Positions 27,849-50,170 of a stretch of 64,000 bases of DNA are shown here, piece by piece. Every line of letters starts with the position of its first letter. The stretch's first letter is position 1. The DNA comes from Glandiceps talaboti (lineage: Eukaryota; Hemichordata; Enteropneusta; Spengelidae). The notes under the pieces were generated by a model that was given only the letters and a program-made list of their open reading frames with translations, was not told where the DNA came from and ran no database searches. The translations under genes were made by a program, and so were the position numbers. Location: the NCBI RefSeq assembly GCF_964340395.1, contig NC_135554.1:6502975-6566974 (forward strand), written 5' to 3'.

Positions 27849-28202
27849 TAAAGTGGCCATATGGATGAGGATTGGGTATTTATTTAGGATTTTTAATTTA
27901 TAAAACAATTTTATCATGACACCCTACTTGAAAAATCAATGTGAAACAACATAAGCCAAATCCTTTCTTGTAACTTAATCAATTGCAAAATATTAATAAA
28001 TGTATCAAATCTTCTGTTATTGTATGTACAATAACAAACTTTTTAATACATTTTTTAGCCTTTTGCAATGTAATGAGTTACAAACACAGACTTGGTCTAT
28101 GTTTTTTCACATTGATTTTTCAAGTAGGAAGCCATGATAAAATTGTTTCATAAATTAAAAAATTCCAAAATAAATAACCAATCCTCATCCATATGACCTT
28201 TA
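27849..28202. mobile_element. Palindromic MITE, copy 2 (TA target), abutting gene 2
   Basis: Same family as 9332-9692, 354 bp, TA at both ends. Its right end lies 4 nt from gene 2's polyadenylation signal, so gene 2 transcripts may end inside or just before it. Confidence 0.78.
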
Positions 28203-28216
28203 TATTTTATTTAGTT

Positions 28217-32914
<4,698 letters not shown>

Positions 32915-33664
32915 CTTGTCTTTTCTTTGATCTGAAAATAGAGACGAGAAATACAATAGAAGCAGGTTAAGTGGAAACAAAACGTTATCTGGCATGGCAA
33001 AAAATTATTCTATGATTAGTACAATAAAATTTATTGCCTGGAATGTTAAAAAAATGAAGTAGAATTGTTACATTTTAATTTTAATTTTAATGAAATTATC
33101 TGGGGGAAAAAACATATTGATGAGAAAATAGAACTCGGATCGATCATGCCATCTTCTTTTCCTATGTTCGTGCATAATTAGATTTTCAGTTTTCAGTAAT
33201 TACATATCACTGCTGATAAATACAATATTATAGCAGAAGTGGGGATACGGTGATTCGGACTGTTCTGCCAAATATTTAATCGAAGGCCTCTTGAGGGCGC
33301 TAACTGAGCCCGGATAGGTACTGTCATCACCAGTCGGCTTTATTCGGTATCCTTCCGAAGAATAGATCCGACTCGGTGGTCTTACTGCATTTTACAGCTG
33401 CTTTATTAGCTGACAGCCAAAAGTGTCAAACTCTATATTTACATTGATATTCTAATTCGACTTTAACGGTTATCTCTTGTACTGAGATCCAGCCTACGCG
33501 CGCGTACGAAACAAGTATGAAAAGAACGATTGCGCCATTTTTCCTTTAAAAACTTTATCTTCAGTTTCCACAAAAAAAACCTTCAGTATTTTTTTATAAA
33601 TTTTGTATACTATGTATACAACAATGTAAAATACATAAACGTATCCCCCGTAGATTAATAACTA

Positions 33665-34143
33665 GGTGCAGTCAACCGGCAGATTTATGGTTTTCATTAA
33701 TTATTATATCACAGTCCCTCAGAGGACTGTGATTATATGTTGTTTCAGACCAAATTTAAAAATGGTGTTTTAATACAATCGCACCCCCCCCCCGAAAACA
33801 ATTGTGGGGAGGGTGTTTAACTTGTGGTGAAGGATATCTACCCTCTGGTCCTCCCTCTACTGGGTTTCAATATGCCCCCTCCCCCCCAGCACACCCAGTA
33901 TTGTAAATGATTTACCCATTCCCCAACAGGAAAACGGTTGTACTTTCCATGTACCAACAATTCGTTTTGACGTCCACAATGTGCGCCCCTCGCCCCACAA
34001 TTCCATATTTCCCCTACCACTGTGTCAAAATCAAGACTTCCCCGCTGCAATTCTTCTTTGTTTGCTCCCCTCCTCCCGCTACCGTTCGACAAAAATTGAA
34101 ACTTGCTTTTTGCAAGTCTTAGAACAGCTTCGTTGACTGCACC
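33665..34143 (-). mobile_element. 478-bp TIR element, copy b
   Basis: 479 bp bounded by ggtgcagtcaac and gttgactgcacc. It is inside duplication copy 2 and orthologous in position to 533-941. Confidence 0.68.
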
Positions 34144-34892
34144 CGAATAACAATGTGGTGTCGTAGTAGAGCCATCAGCGATGATGATATATATGTCTAG
34201 GTAACCGCGATTATGATCTGATGTGATGACATTGACTTTGTTAAAGATTTTACAAAAAAAGATAAACACCAGTCCTGATAGGCAGATACTCAGTGGACAA
34301 CACCAATTCCAAAAGTGCATGTATTACAACAAAACGCCAAATGTGTACTCTTTATTTGCATCCCTAGTAGTATCACCACGCCCTCTACTATGACGTAGAA
34401 TTCAATGACAATTCTTGTTCAATCAAAGGGTGCTTCGTGATCAGGTTTATTATCCACTTGTCAGGCTCACCTGTATATTCCCACGTCACAACCTTGACAA
34501 GTCATGCTATCCCTGTCTTTTGCTTCAACTGTACGTCGGTGAAGTAATAATTTTTCATTAACTCATTCCATTTACTTACCATTTCCGTGTCTTCACTACA
34601 AATAATTTGATTCCTTTCAACGTACAGACTGAGAAACGTTTAACACAAATATATTGAAAAATACCAAGTTTTCTTAAGAACTTTACTGGGCTTGAATATT
34701 TGACACGTGTGAATACATCCACAGTAGGCCTGTTCACAGTTCCTCTATCTGATAGAGGGACTGTGGCCTACAAATACTGGCAGCTTAATTGTGTACATGT
34801 ATTGGTAAATACAAAAGGCATTGACGAGATGTAATACCCTAATGTCTAAGTCTAAAAAAGGCTGAGGGTAATATATAGCAAATCTTTGAATA

Positions 34893-35152
34893 GTATGGTT
34901 TGTCGGTGGCCCGAGGGTTAAACCACTCAATTGCCTTGCCACTTCAGGGTTTGATTGAATTTACCACGCTTTTAGTATACTAAGAAGAGTCTCACTCAGT
35001 TTGACTACCGAACAACGAAGGTTTTCCCCGGTACTCCGGTTTCCTCCTGCATTAACACTGAACCCATGGGGGTTGGCCCTCACTGCACTTCTTGGGAGAC
35101 AAGTGTGCATATACTTAATGAACTATACAGTATAAATAAAGATTGTTATTAA
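34893..35152 (+). mobile_element. tRNA-derived SINE-like element
   Basis: An A-box-like tggcccgagggt and a degraded B box (gggtttgattgaa) lie about 40 nt apart, followed by a core with ccccggtactccggtttcc, a motif common in metazoan SINEs, and a 3' end near aataaagattgttatt. Confidence 0.5.
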
Positions 35153-35499
35153 TGACATTTTCTGGACAATCAATTTATTGATCTGTCGTTATTGCGCACT
35201 GTATGTCACATACGGCAACCTCTAATATTAACATATAGCCCTTAACACTGACTCAGTGGTAAATCACATTCTCTAGTTGCCACAGTCATTTATAGCATTC
35301 ATATCAAGTGTAAAAGTATATTGTTTCAATTATTTTCATTATAAGCCCAGTATTTTACCTTCCTGGCGTGGTCAGTTTGTAAACAGTGCTAGCTAACAAA
35401 CAGCAAACTAATTACAGTGAATGATAGAGCTATCAACGGTAGAGTTTATATTCTGTTATCAATGGCATCTCGATGAAATGTTTTATGGCATCTATGTTT

Positions 35500-35795
35500 A
35501 TACTCTAGTCATATATTTACTTACTTTGTACTGCTAACATTGTTTACACTCTAGTCAATAACTATTTACTTACTTTGCACTGCTAACATTGTTTATAGTC
35601 AATGGCTATTTACTTACTTTGCACTGCTAACATTGTTTACACTCTAGTCAATAAATATTTACTTGCTCTGCACTGCTAACATGTTTACATTCAATGACTA
35701 TTTACTTACTTTGCACTGCTAACATTGTTTACATTCTAGTCAATGACTACTTACTTACTTTGTACTGCTAACATTGTTTACTGATTGATTACATT
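35500..35795. repeat. Minisatellite of about 50-bp units, 5 copies
   Basis: Repeated ctagtcaata..atttacttactttg and cactgctaacattgttta blocks; unit length varies by deletions. Confidence 0.8.
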
Positions 35796-36095
35796 GAGAC
35801 GCCACAGACTGGGCTGTATACTTTTACACTTGATAATGATTGATATGACAAATCATGCAAACGTTTTACTTGAGTATTACGAGTTGTAAATAAACATCTT
35901 TTATATCTAGTATAGTATTCCCGTTCTGCTTACTTACTACTTGAAGAGCAGTCGAAATTAATGTTCATATAAACGTTATTTCTCCAAGTTTTCAAACAGC
36001 TATTTCAGGAAGGTAAAGAACACATTATTTATATGTCACAACAAGTTGAATATAGGTCACTTCAAAGGAGCGGGGTTAACTTGAACAAAACGCTT

Positions 36096-36216
<121 letters not shown>

Positions 36217-37253
36217 GACAGGGAAAGAGATAGAGACAGATAGTAGATAGACAAAGATATATATTTTTTGGCAAGGCTCAACAATGGTCGGTTGTTCTTA
36301 TGTTTAATTTTCAATAAAAAAACTTAGATTAGATTCGAATGGCGCATAATATTTGACAGTGATAAATATGCTATAACTCGACTATGTTCACTCTAAGTTT
36401 TAAGATTCGTTCCACGTTACTAAACGTAGTCTTTCAATCCGCCTACCACAAAAGGAACATGGATAGTGTTTGTTGAAATGTTACAGAGAGTGACTTACCG
36501 TTCCTGATTCCTGTACGCCGACCGATTCTTTCAGAATGTCTGAATGTCGTGTATATTCAGCAATGCGTACTATCACAAAGACAGCCAAGATTTATATATA
36601 CAGAGGATGTCGGGCAACGTATCATAATGTACCCTCTGTGTCCTCAGAAAATGTCACCAAAGCAAAAGCATTGTACAGCAAACGCGGGCGTTTGCATCAT
36701 ACTGTGATCATTTCAAATAAGGGTATGTGACGTCAAATAACCTTGTCTGACCTTTAAAACATAGATAAATCAGTGATTTACTTTCTATACAAGAGTCACT
36801 AGTTCAGCAAGGCTGAATTTTACAAGTTGACAGTGTTTGCAATTGTGGTTAAATCGTTCCAACGCCACCGTGATGATTTTGTGATAATAAGGACTATAAA
36901 AAATTAATCTTTGCCTCTGGCTTGTAAATACTTTATTTTCTTCTTGCTTAGTAATTGTACTAATTCTTTTGTGTGTCATGCACTGAGAACCATAGTACTC
37001 ACTGAATTCGTCTTTCCGTGTTGTCTTAAAATGATCTCTGGGTCACCGAACACCAACCGTCTGGGTGTGGAAGTCAATTTATCATTATATTAAAGAAAGA
37101 GTTCTGTGTATATTATTGTTTGCCAATGTATGTGTGCGAGTGTGTTTATACAAGCGTGTATAAGTGTGTGTGTTTGTTTGTTTGTGCCATGGTAGAGGCT
37201 TAACTAGTGATTGGCAGGGAATTAACTTTGTCAATGAAGAACTTTCTAACCTT

Positions 37254-37285
<32 letters not shown>

Positions 37286-37560
37286 TGTATGTGTGTGTAT
37301 GTATGTATGTATGTATGTATGTATGTATGTATGTATGTATGTATGTATGTATGTATGTATGTGTGTATGTGTGTATGTATGTATGTGTGTATGTGTGTAT
37401 GTATGTATATATGTATGTATGTATGAATGTATGTATGTATGTATGTATGTATGTATGTATGTATGTATGTGTGTGTATGTATGTATGTATGTATGTATGT
37501 ATGTATGTATGTATGTATGTATGTATGTATGTATGTATGCACGTACGTACGTACGTACGT
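37254..37560. repeat. (TATG)n microsatellite in module A
   Basis: About 70 TATG units with TGTG interruptions, ending in (GTAC)n. Module B has only a short (GT)n here (50918-50951). Confidence 0.95.
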
Positions 37561-37849
37561 ATATTTTTGTAGTGTGTGTGTGTAGTGTATGTGCTTAATT
37601 TTGTGTAGTGTGTGTGTGTGTGTTTTACAGTGATATTATGTATATGTATGTAATTATGTCGGTCTGTGTCTCTGTATGTATGTATCTACTGGTTTGTTCT
37701 TATTGTCAGATAAAATGTGACTACCTTTGATAAATTCATTTATCCAACATCTAAAGGTTCACGTCACACCTCCTTTTAACGGTATGCATTGTTAATAGTG
37801 AGAGATGCAATATGAAATACATTTACGCCTTTATAAATTATTACATAAT

Positions 37850-38195
37850 AAATTCAAATCAAATGAAATCACATCATCCCTGCATCTGTCACGTACGTTT
37901 TCTTTGCCCTGTGTACTTATATATAGATATGTATTTCTATACCAATACCCCACTCATGTTTGTATTCATGTTCAAGTTTATCAATTTAAGCAACCAAGAG
38001 TATTGTGAAACGATTTCTTAAAATATGACCTTGGTAAATGTTTGTAACATTCTGTTTCTTTCCTCCAGTGTATATGCCTATGTAATCGTAGTTGAAAACA
38101 GACTGTGTTACGTCTAGTCCGTACGTATCACTTCCAATGAATCCTTGTAGAACAAGAAAGACTCTGCTCCTTGGTCTCTCCTTCGAGTTGGCATC
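37850..38195 (-). pseudogene. Decayed sulfotransferase terminal exon (module A)
   Basis: Minus-strand translation shows RVFLVLQGF and then, in the same frame, an RNRFTILLVA-stop-IDKLE stretch. These align with gene 4 RVFLVLGGTF and SRHPFTRLLSAYIDKF at the right spacing. The frame carries in-frame stops and the 5' PAPS motif is reduced to an ANS..R remnant. No longer coding. The nucleotide match to the gene 4 antisense around its KFMF and RMLQTF codons is visible directly. Confidence 0.7.
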
Positions 38196-38334
38196 TGTTT
38201 TTTTCTAACTTGCGGATTTCGGTCTCGTCAAGATAGTATATAGCGTTCTTTGTTCCCTTGTCTCGTCAGCTATAGATCGGCTACTTCTAAGCAACGAAAT
38301 ATAAATTTGATTTGAATAAAAAGTTATATAAAAA

Positions 38335-39060
38335 GTACATTAATGCGGAGATTAATACTAATAATATAATATTGTTTATTCGGTACTGTAGGCCATGGGC
38401 CTTAAATATACATATCTGAATAAAGAATAATGGTTCATGGTCACAAAAGTATGTTCAACATAGAATAAATAAAGAAATCATCTTACGTACAGAGGTTTTC
38501 TTCCAAAAGTTGTTTACATATTTTCATGGCAAAGAATGTAAATTTTCCAAGGTTTTGAAGAGCGAAGGTGTTTGTTGACTGCATTAACAAAATTTCCACA
38601 TGCATGAAATAAAATTCAGGAATAAACTTAGTTCTGAGCTGTTGATATTTAGGGCACACTGGTACAAAACGTTACCCATCCTCTACTGCACCCAAATGGG
38701 CAAATTCTTTGCTCAGGTGGTATACCAAGTTCTCAACCCTTTTCAATTGCTAGGTCATGCGTTGACATTCTCAAATGAGATAAAGCATTTCTAAAATAAG
38801 TCAACCATACACATTCAAAGTATTTTTCACACATCAAATTTGTTTTAAATTTACAATATATGCGTAATTTAAATGAAATGCTTACATTAGAATGGCAATC
38901 CTGGATGTGGATATCATAACATCTTTGTTTGAATATCTGTAGAAAGTACTCATCATTTTCTGTATGTTGTCTTTGCCAAATTTTAAATCTCAGCATATCT
39001 ATACTGGCAAAGTAGTGTTTTAACATGTAAAGCCCAACATGGTAATCCCTTTTCAGTTCT
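38335..39060 (-). mobile_element. LINE 3' end, module A
   Basis: Minus-strand translation gives LKHYFASIDMLRFKIWQRQH, then ALSHLRMSTHDLAIEKG, and after a frame change FALQNLGKFTFFAMKI: a typical post-RT C-terminus of an invertebrate non-LTR element. The 3' tail with AATAAA-like signals reaches about 38340. Inactive. Confidence 0.7.
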
Positions 39061-39119
39061 TATCATATTGGTAACTATAGCAATCATTTATAATAATTGT
39101 AAGGATATTACTTTGGATA

Positions 39120-40253
39120 ACAAGTCATTGAAAATGACATAGGCCCCGCTATGATTGGGTTTTAAGGAACTGGCAGTTTATGTTGTCATTTTCAAACCTG
39201 GTTAATGTTGTTTGGCCTCATATAGTTGTTTTTGATATCACTACTCTGTTCAAGCATGTCTGAGGTATGGACATGAAAACTGCGCCAACAAAATGGCAGC
39301 CAGGCAGCCTTATCGGATTGTATCATGACGAAAATGGATATGCACATGTATGTCATTGAACACTGTGCTAATACCAACTTTGAATGAGATCTGTTCAAGC
39401 ATGTCTGAGTTATGGCTTTGGACATGGAAAATTCACAAACAAAATGGCTGCCAGGCAGTCATATTGGATCATATCACAACAACAATGAATATGCTCATGT
39501 ATGTCATAGAACACTATCCTAATACCAACTTTGAATGAGATCTGTTCAAGCATGTCTGAGTTATGCCTTTGGACAGGGAAAATTCGCAAACAAAATGGCT
39601 ACCAGGCAGCCATATCGGATTGTATCACAACGGAAATGGATATGCACATGTATGTCATAGAACACTGTGCTATTACCAACTTTGAATGAGATCTGTTCAA
39701 GCATGTCTGAGTTATGGCTTTGTACATGGAAAATTCACAAACAAAATGGCTGCCAGGCAGCCATATTGGATCATATCATGACAACAATGAACATGCACAT
39801 GTATGTCATAGAACACTGTCATAATACCAACTTTGAATGAGATCTGTTCAAGCATGTTTGAGTTATGGCTTCGGACAGGGAAAATTCGCAAACAAAATGG
39901 ATCGTATCATGACAACAATGAACATGCACATGTATGTCATAGAACACTGTCATAATACCAACTTTGAATGAGATCTGTTCAAGCATGTTTGAGTTTATGG
40001 CTTCGGACAGGGAAAATTCGCAAACAAAATGGCTGCTGGGCGGCCATATTGGATCGTATCATAAAACAAATTGACGTGCATATGTATGCCATAGCATGTT
40101 GCCCCTGTACCAAGTTTGAAAAAAAATCGGTTCAAGCATCTCCAAGAAACGGCTGCGGACGGACGGACGGACGGACGGACGGACGCACTGACAGATCTAG
40201 ACGGAACTCAATCCATAAGACCCCGTCCGGACTTCGTCCGGCGGGGACAAAAA
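39120..40253 (+). mobile_element. 1.1-kb insertion in module A built of about 150-bp tandem units
   Basis: Absent from module B. Six to seven units of about 150 bp, each with ttcaagcatgtctgagttat, aacaaaatggctgccaggca and a tatgtcatagaacactg block. It ends in (GGAC)n and a hairpin, ccccgtccggac-ttc-gtccggcgggg, at 40221-40246. Non-coding. Confidence 0.75.
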
Positions 40254-40516
40254 AGTAATTTATATAAAAATACTTGAATGTTGATGTCAGTCTATGGTGC
40301 ATATCTTACCAATAGAAGTAACTTTAATTTATAATGTGATACAAATGTAGTAATATTATTGGAATCATACTCCGAATAATATAACTTTTCCACTCTTCAA
40401 TAATGTTAATTCCATAACATGTTATTTGTACAGAAAGGGTCGCTGTTGTACAATACATGTTTTCTGTAGTGTTTATCTCTATCATCGTTCAGGGACGATC
40501 GCACAATTATGTCACA

Positions 40517-40893
40517 CGAGCTCAATTAACGAACTTCGTTCGGGGGGAGGGGGTCTGGCGTCAATATGATTGCTGAACTTCATTTTCACACTTCTAACCA
40601 GATTTCCAAAATTTTCACGCCTTCAATGATAACAGGTTCTGTATTTACTACTGAGATGTTCATTAAGTTGAATTAATATAAGTGTTGGGTTTCCAGTAGT
40701 GTTTTATTGTGTTTACCATCATGTTTTTACATTACATCGATCACAGTTGTGTGACCGATGCAATTTTAATCAATGTACATAATTATATAAACGTGTCGAT
40801 GTCGCACTTGTGAACGTTGGGGCCTGGGGTGGGGGGGGGGGAGTTTTGTCCTTAACGAACAAAGTTCGTTCAAAAGTTCGTTCATTGAGCTTG
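40517..40893. mobile_element. TIR element in module A
   Basis: gagctcaattaacgaactt at the left and aagttcgttcattgagctt at the right form inverted termini around a G-rich, AT-rich centre. The same element is at 53837-54215 in module B, so it predates the duplication. Confidence 0.55.
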
Positions 40894-41280
40894 AAGATTC
40901 GCCGTTGCAGGCGCTCTTTCAATTCTCCAAAGTCCGCTTACCAGTGAGGCGAGCGTTTATAAGAGCGCCCACAACGGCAAACTTTTCCATTTAATAATAA
41001 GGCGATATTGTCGCGCTACTCTATCAGAATATTCATAGTATAGGAATATATTCAGCAAATATAATATTAACTTGATCAAATAAAATCAGAAACATATGTC
41101 GACACAGTCTAAGAAATGTAACTATTGAGGGCGATCTTTGTCGAACAAGATGATATTCTCTTTCAAGTACTAGTTGCCGACTTCATTCAACGGTAATTAT
41201 TGACGTCATCAATTTTGATAAGATGTCTCAAAAAATTTCAAATAATTCTTTTTTTCGATGCTTAACATTGGTGATAGCTT

Positions 41281-46157
<4,877 letters not shown>

Positions 46158-46163
46158 GACGAC

Positions 46164-47969
46164 CTGCAATCAAACGACAAAGAGCTACACAGGTCAAGGT
46201 CAGACGAGGCATAGTCGGGTTCTAAATGCTGTCCATATACCTTGACAGTTTCTGTCAAGTATGTTTGGTGTGTTGGTTACCTACTTATATCATAGACAGT
46301 AGAGGGGATCTACTGTCTATGATTATATGTATGAAAACAGTCCCCACATATGCGTAGACATGAAACCGTTGACGTGTAAAGGTGAAACCCTTATCGTAAT
46401 GCGTGAAAATTAAACAAACTGAAATGCAAACAATACCGCCATCACTATACGAAAAGGCATGTTTAACCTCCTTTATTGGGGGTGGGTAAAGGTGGGTTAA
46501 ATTTCAGGGGGTATATTTGTCCACATGAAATAGTTGCTACTGTCTCCTGTCTTCATCAGGGGTAGAATATGAGTGTCAAAGTACCACATGCAAAGGTACA
46601 TACTTTTTTTCGTAATTATGTTTATTTTGCCATAAAAATAAAGGAAATCGGGTTTGTAATAGTACAATATAATTCTAACACGAGAAATTGCGCGAAAAAT
46701 GAGGCACTCTTGGCTCAGTCACAGAGCACCTTCACGTAAGTACCTCTCATTTGCATATGGATAGGACAGGATTTGGAACTTTATGACGTCACTTCGGGAA
46801 CACAAACGCATTCGTCAGTGTATCTTTACATGCAAAGCCATTATGGTCGAACCAGAAGGTCAACTTCAAAACCCGTTTTCGCCAGAACCCGACGTTGAAT
46901 ATTGATCAGATTCCTCAAGCGTAGAGCAATACACTCCAGCATTAACATCTGATGGTGTGATTTAGCCAAATTCATTCGAACCGACCGCTAGCAGTAACGA
47001 TAGTTCCTCTGGTACTGGGTAGTGAATGAGTATGTCCGAGTGAAGCCGTGTTGTTTACATAAAGTGGATGCTGTTATCAGCGTCCTTTGTTGACATAACT
47101 ATTCAATGGGTGGAAAACAGCTCCTGCAGACAATGTAATCGAAACGAAAATTGTGTAATATTTCCATACCCATCATACAGAGAATGAGAATGGCTTCAAG
47201 AGTTCCCCATAATATTCTCTCAAGTTGTTCAAATGTAGCGTGTTGTAACAGTACATTCAATCTATGACCATTCAAAATCTTCGCGAAAGTAGACCCACAA
47301 ATTCGTTAGAGCAGAACGTTTTGTTGGATAACCGTCCCTCTTGAAAGCTATGTGTACACGTACTTTATTTCATTTTTACTGCGTTCATTACCATCCACAC
47401 AGTGACATGAAGTGGTTTCATCTTCTTTCAAAGCACGGCCCATGTTCACTGAAGCCGGCCGTACTGTGGTGTATTGTGTATTGTCTCCGACCATTTTTGT
47501 TTGAGTTTTTATGGATAGACATGTCTTACGTTGTGGAAGTTATTTGACCTGGGAGCGTGAAGCTTAGTGCTGACTGTGCTTTGCTGTGTCCATCCACTTT
47601 TGACATGTGATTGGCATTACACGGTAATTGTTCATGTAGACAAAACAATGGAAACAAAAATAGCAACATTATAATGAGCGTTGCGTCTTTTTACTTTGAT
47701 ATGATTCCGACGATGTATGTGATGTATCACAATGAAAACGATCGACTCCCAGCAACATGGAAATCAAAACATACAATCGGACTACGCATTGTTTAAAAAC
47801 AAATGCTATCGTAATGAAAATATTTTATGAAGCTAACTTGCTTTCTTGAAAACATCATTTCAAATTATTTTATTTGTCTTCCTTTTTTCGCTTTGATCAT
47901 GGCTACACCGGTGGCGTGGAGAACCCCGGCCCCGGTAACATTTACCGACTTTCACTGTATGGCGTGGTG
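46164..47969. other. 5' flank of gene 3, no intact gene seen
   Basis: A decayed reading frame at 46842-47030 reads MVEPEGQLQNPFSPEPDVEY, stop, then SDSSSVEQYTPALTSDGV, stop, PNSFEPTASSNDSSSGTG. The compositional bias suggests a former coding exon, but the family is not identified. Confidence 0.4.
46290..46322. repeat. Small perfect inverted repeat
   Basis: 14-nt arms tcatagacagtaga / tctactgtctatga around ggggA. Just upstream of the first coding exon of gene 3 on its strand. Confidence 0.6.
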
Positions 47970-48680
47970 ACGGATCAACTCGTCCCAATTTCAACTCGTC
48001 CCATTTCAACTCGTCCCACTCAACTCGTCCAATTTTCAACTCGCCCCAATTTCAACTCGCCCCATTTTCAACTCGCCCCAACTCTTTGCAATATAATTTA
48101 CCTGTGCATATATGAAATCGAAGCTAGTAGTACTCAGTTTGGAGGGTCTGTGGTATCTCGTATTCCACTAATGAAGTACCACTTGCGCTGTAAACACATA
48201 CTACAATACTTAGTTGCGTTATCTAGGGAGAGGATCGAGACACGTCTCCAAAACCCGTACGCGCGGAAGTCGTAAGCGTGTCAGTCACTAATATTCTCCC
48301 TGGTTATTATCATTATTATTTCTTATTTGGGTTGTAAACATTAAGTCCTAATGTGAAAAGTGATATTCCATGACTGAGGAAATTTAAAGTTGTTGTGCTA
48401 GTATAAGTTCTAGATCTACCAAACACTTAGCCAAAACCCACACCACTTTCTGCTACGAAATGTTACATTTGCTACGCTTCGACTGGCTACGTAGGTAAAA
48501 TCATGTAAATGTTTCGGTCTCCGTACTTCGAGTCCATGTATCGTTTAGATTTATAAACGTTTCCTAGTGTTGTTGGGGCGAGTTGAAAATGGGACGAGTT
48601 GCAAATGGGGCGAGTTGAAAATGGGGCGAGTTGAAATTGGGGCGAGTTGAAATGGGACGAGTTGCAAATGGGACGAAGTG
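47970..48680. mobile_element. Foldback element whose inverted termini are short tandem repeats
   Basis: About six tandem units of the type caactcgtcccaattt at 47970-48077 face the reverse complement ggggcgagttgaaa units at 48573-48680, around a roughly 490-bp unique centre with no ORF of note. Confidence 0.6.
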
Positions 48681-50115
48681 AATCGCAATCGTATGGCGTC
48701 ACTGTCCAGTTTTTACGTGATTTCAACTGCCTTCACCCATTATTACCTACTCAGTTATATCACTCGGAAATATGTGTAGGGTGATGTTTCACTGCGGGTG
48801 CTGCCGACAAAACACCAAGGAACCATTGTTGTCGGAAGACTAAACTGGTACACCACAATATGTACAGTTACAGATAATACTATAATGCAAGCGTAATTAG
48901 TAATTCATAAGTAAACATTACACAAAGGCTTAGAAGGCTTTTGTAACACGTGGGACCTCGAAACCTTTCGTGAGCTGGTTGCGGTGCCGAAGTTAGTCGA
49001 AGCACAGGGGATTAAGGGGGCAAGTATTTTTGCGACTTTCTTGCCAATGCGCGCAATATTTAGAGGTATGAATGCAATTTCATTTATTTTTATGGCAAAA
49101 TAAACATAATTACGAAAAAAAGTATGTACCTTTGCATGTACACGTAACAGATACAATCCGACCAATATGCGTCGAGCGGTAGCGAGGCGCATATTGGCCG
49201 GATTGTATCTGTTTTGTACACCGGCTAATTTCCTTTGTTGTGTATTGAGTTCGAATTCCAATATACTCTGGAGATAACTCATACACTGCTATCATACCAC
49301 CGCAACAACAATAATAATAATAACAGTGTCTGCGCCATCGTGCATGTCTGCATATCTTCCGGGCTATGTATACACTCTAGCTAATACACATACACCCCCT
49401 AACAAAATTAGACACTCACTTCACACTACAAGTTCTCAAATACAGTGTCTGCTGTACTGTGCATTTTCTCAGAGGATATTTTTACATTGGAGTTAGAAGA
49501 CATACATCAATGAAGTTGGATACTCTCTGTACTCTCCATGTTCTTACATGTAAAGTGAGCGAAGCGTCGCTTTCGACAAGACATGCTTAGCTACTGAAAG
49601 GTTCACACACACTAACCAAGCTATTGACGTTTATTTGGTTGGGCTTTCGCCATCACCAATCATTCATTTAGACAGCTCTTTCTGGTTGATAACAAACGTA
49701 AACTCGATACTTCGATACAAACATCTTCCTGTTGGAGTCAATGTCTGTCTAATATACTCCGGATGTTGACTTTCATTACCATGTCTGTCTAATATACTCC
49801 GGGTATGGACTTTTCATTACCCGGATGGTATTTCTCATATTCTCAGCTCCCTGGATTTTGAAGCGGGAAGTTTGCGGACACCTGATTGGCTGATCGCCCG
49901 ATTAATCACTGTCGCTTGACAAGTAACGCCCACGCCGGTGTACAATTTAAGTTATGGGGGTCAGCCTGTTTTTGGTTTTACAGATAGGGGGGGGCGTCAG
50001 TGACTTTTTGTCAGCCCGATGGCAAAATCCCCCCCCCCCCCCTTCCCGGCTGGAGAAACTGACCGATCCGTAAGCATATACTGGGAACTTCATTGTTGGT
50101 GAGGACTTCAAAGCT

Positions 50116-50153
<38 letters not shown>

Positions 50154-50170
50154 GGTAGCGAGAGACAGGC
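48681..50170. other. Intergenic, no gene seen
   Basis: Contains the 49.15-kb foldback, a near-repeat of tctgtctaatatactccgg at 49745 and 49783, and (CAGA)n at 50118-50152. Confidence 0.5.
49146..49213. repeat. 68-bp foldback with 26-bp arms
   Basis: Arms 49146-49171 and 49188-49213 (aacagatacaatccg...cggattgtatctgtt) pair with one mismatch. tgtacac occurs just outside both ends (49137 and 49215), a possible target duplication. Confidence 0.6.

Larger units (their letters stand above)
36443..40992 (+). repeat. Direct segmental duplication, module A
   Basis: Matches 50171-54290 in the same orientation with high similarity (shared blocks at 36490-37080, 37620-38210, 38335-39115 and 40260-40990). 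It carries a sulfotransferase relic, a LINE 3' end and a TIR element, plus a private insertion (39120-40253). It lies just downstream of gene 3. Confidence 0.85.

Noticed and set aside
37164-37598. 144-aa YVCM-repeat ORF
   Set aside because: (TATG)n translation; no such array in module B.
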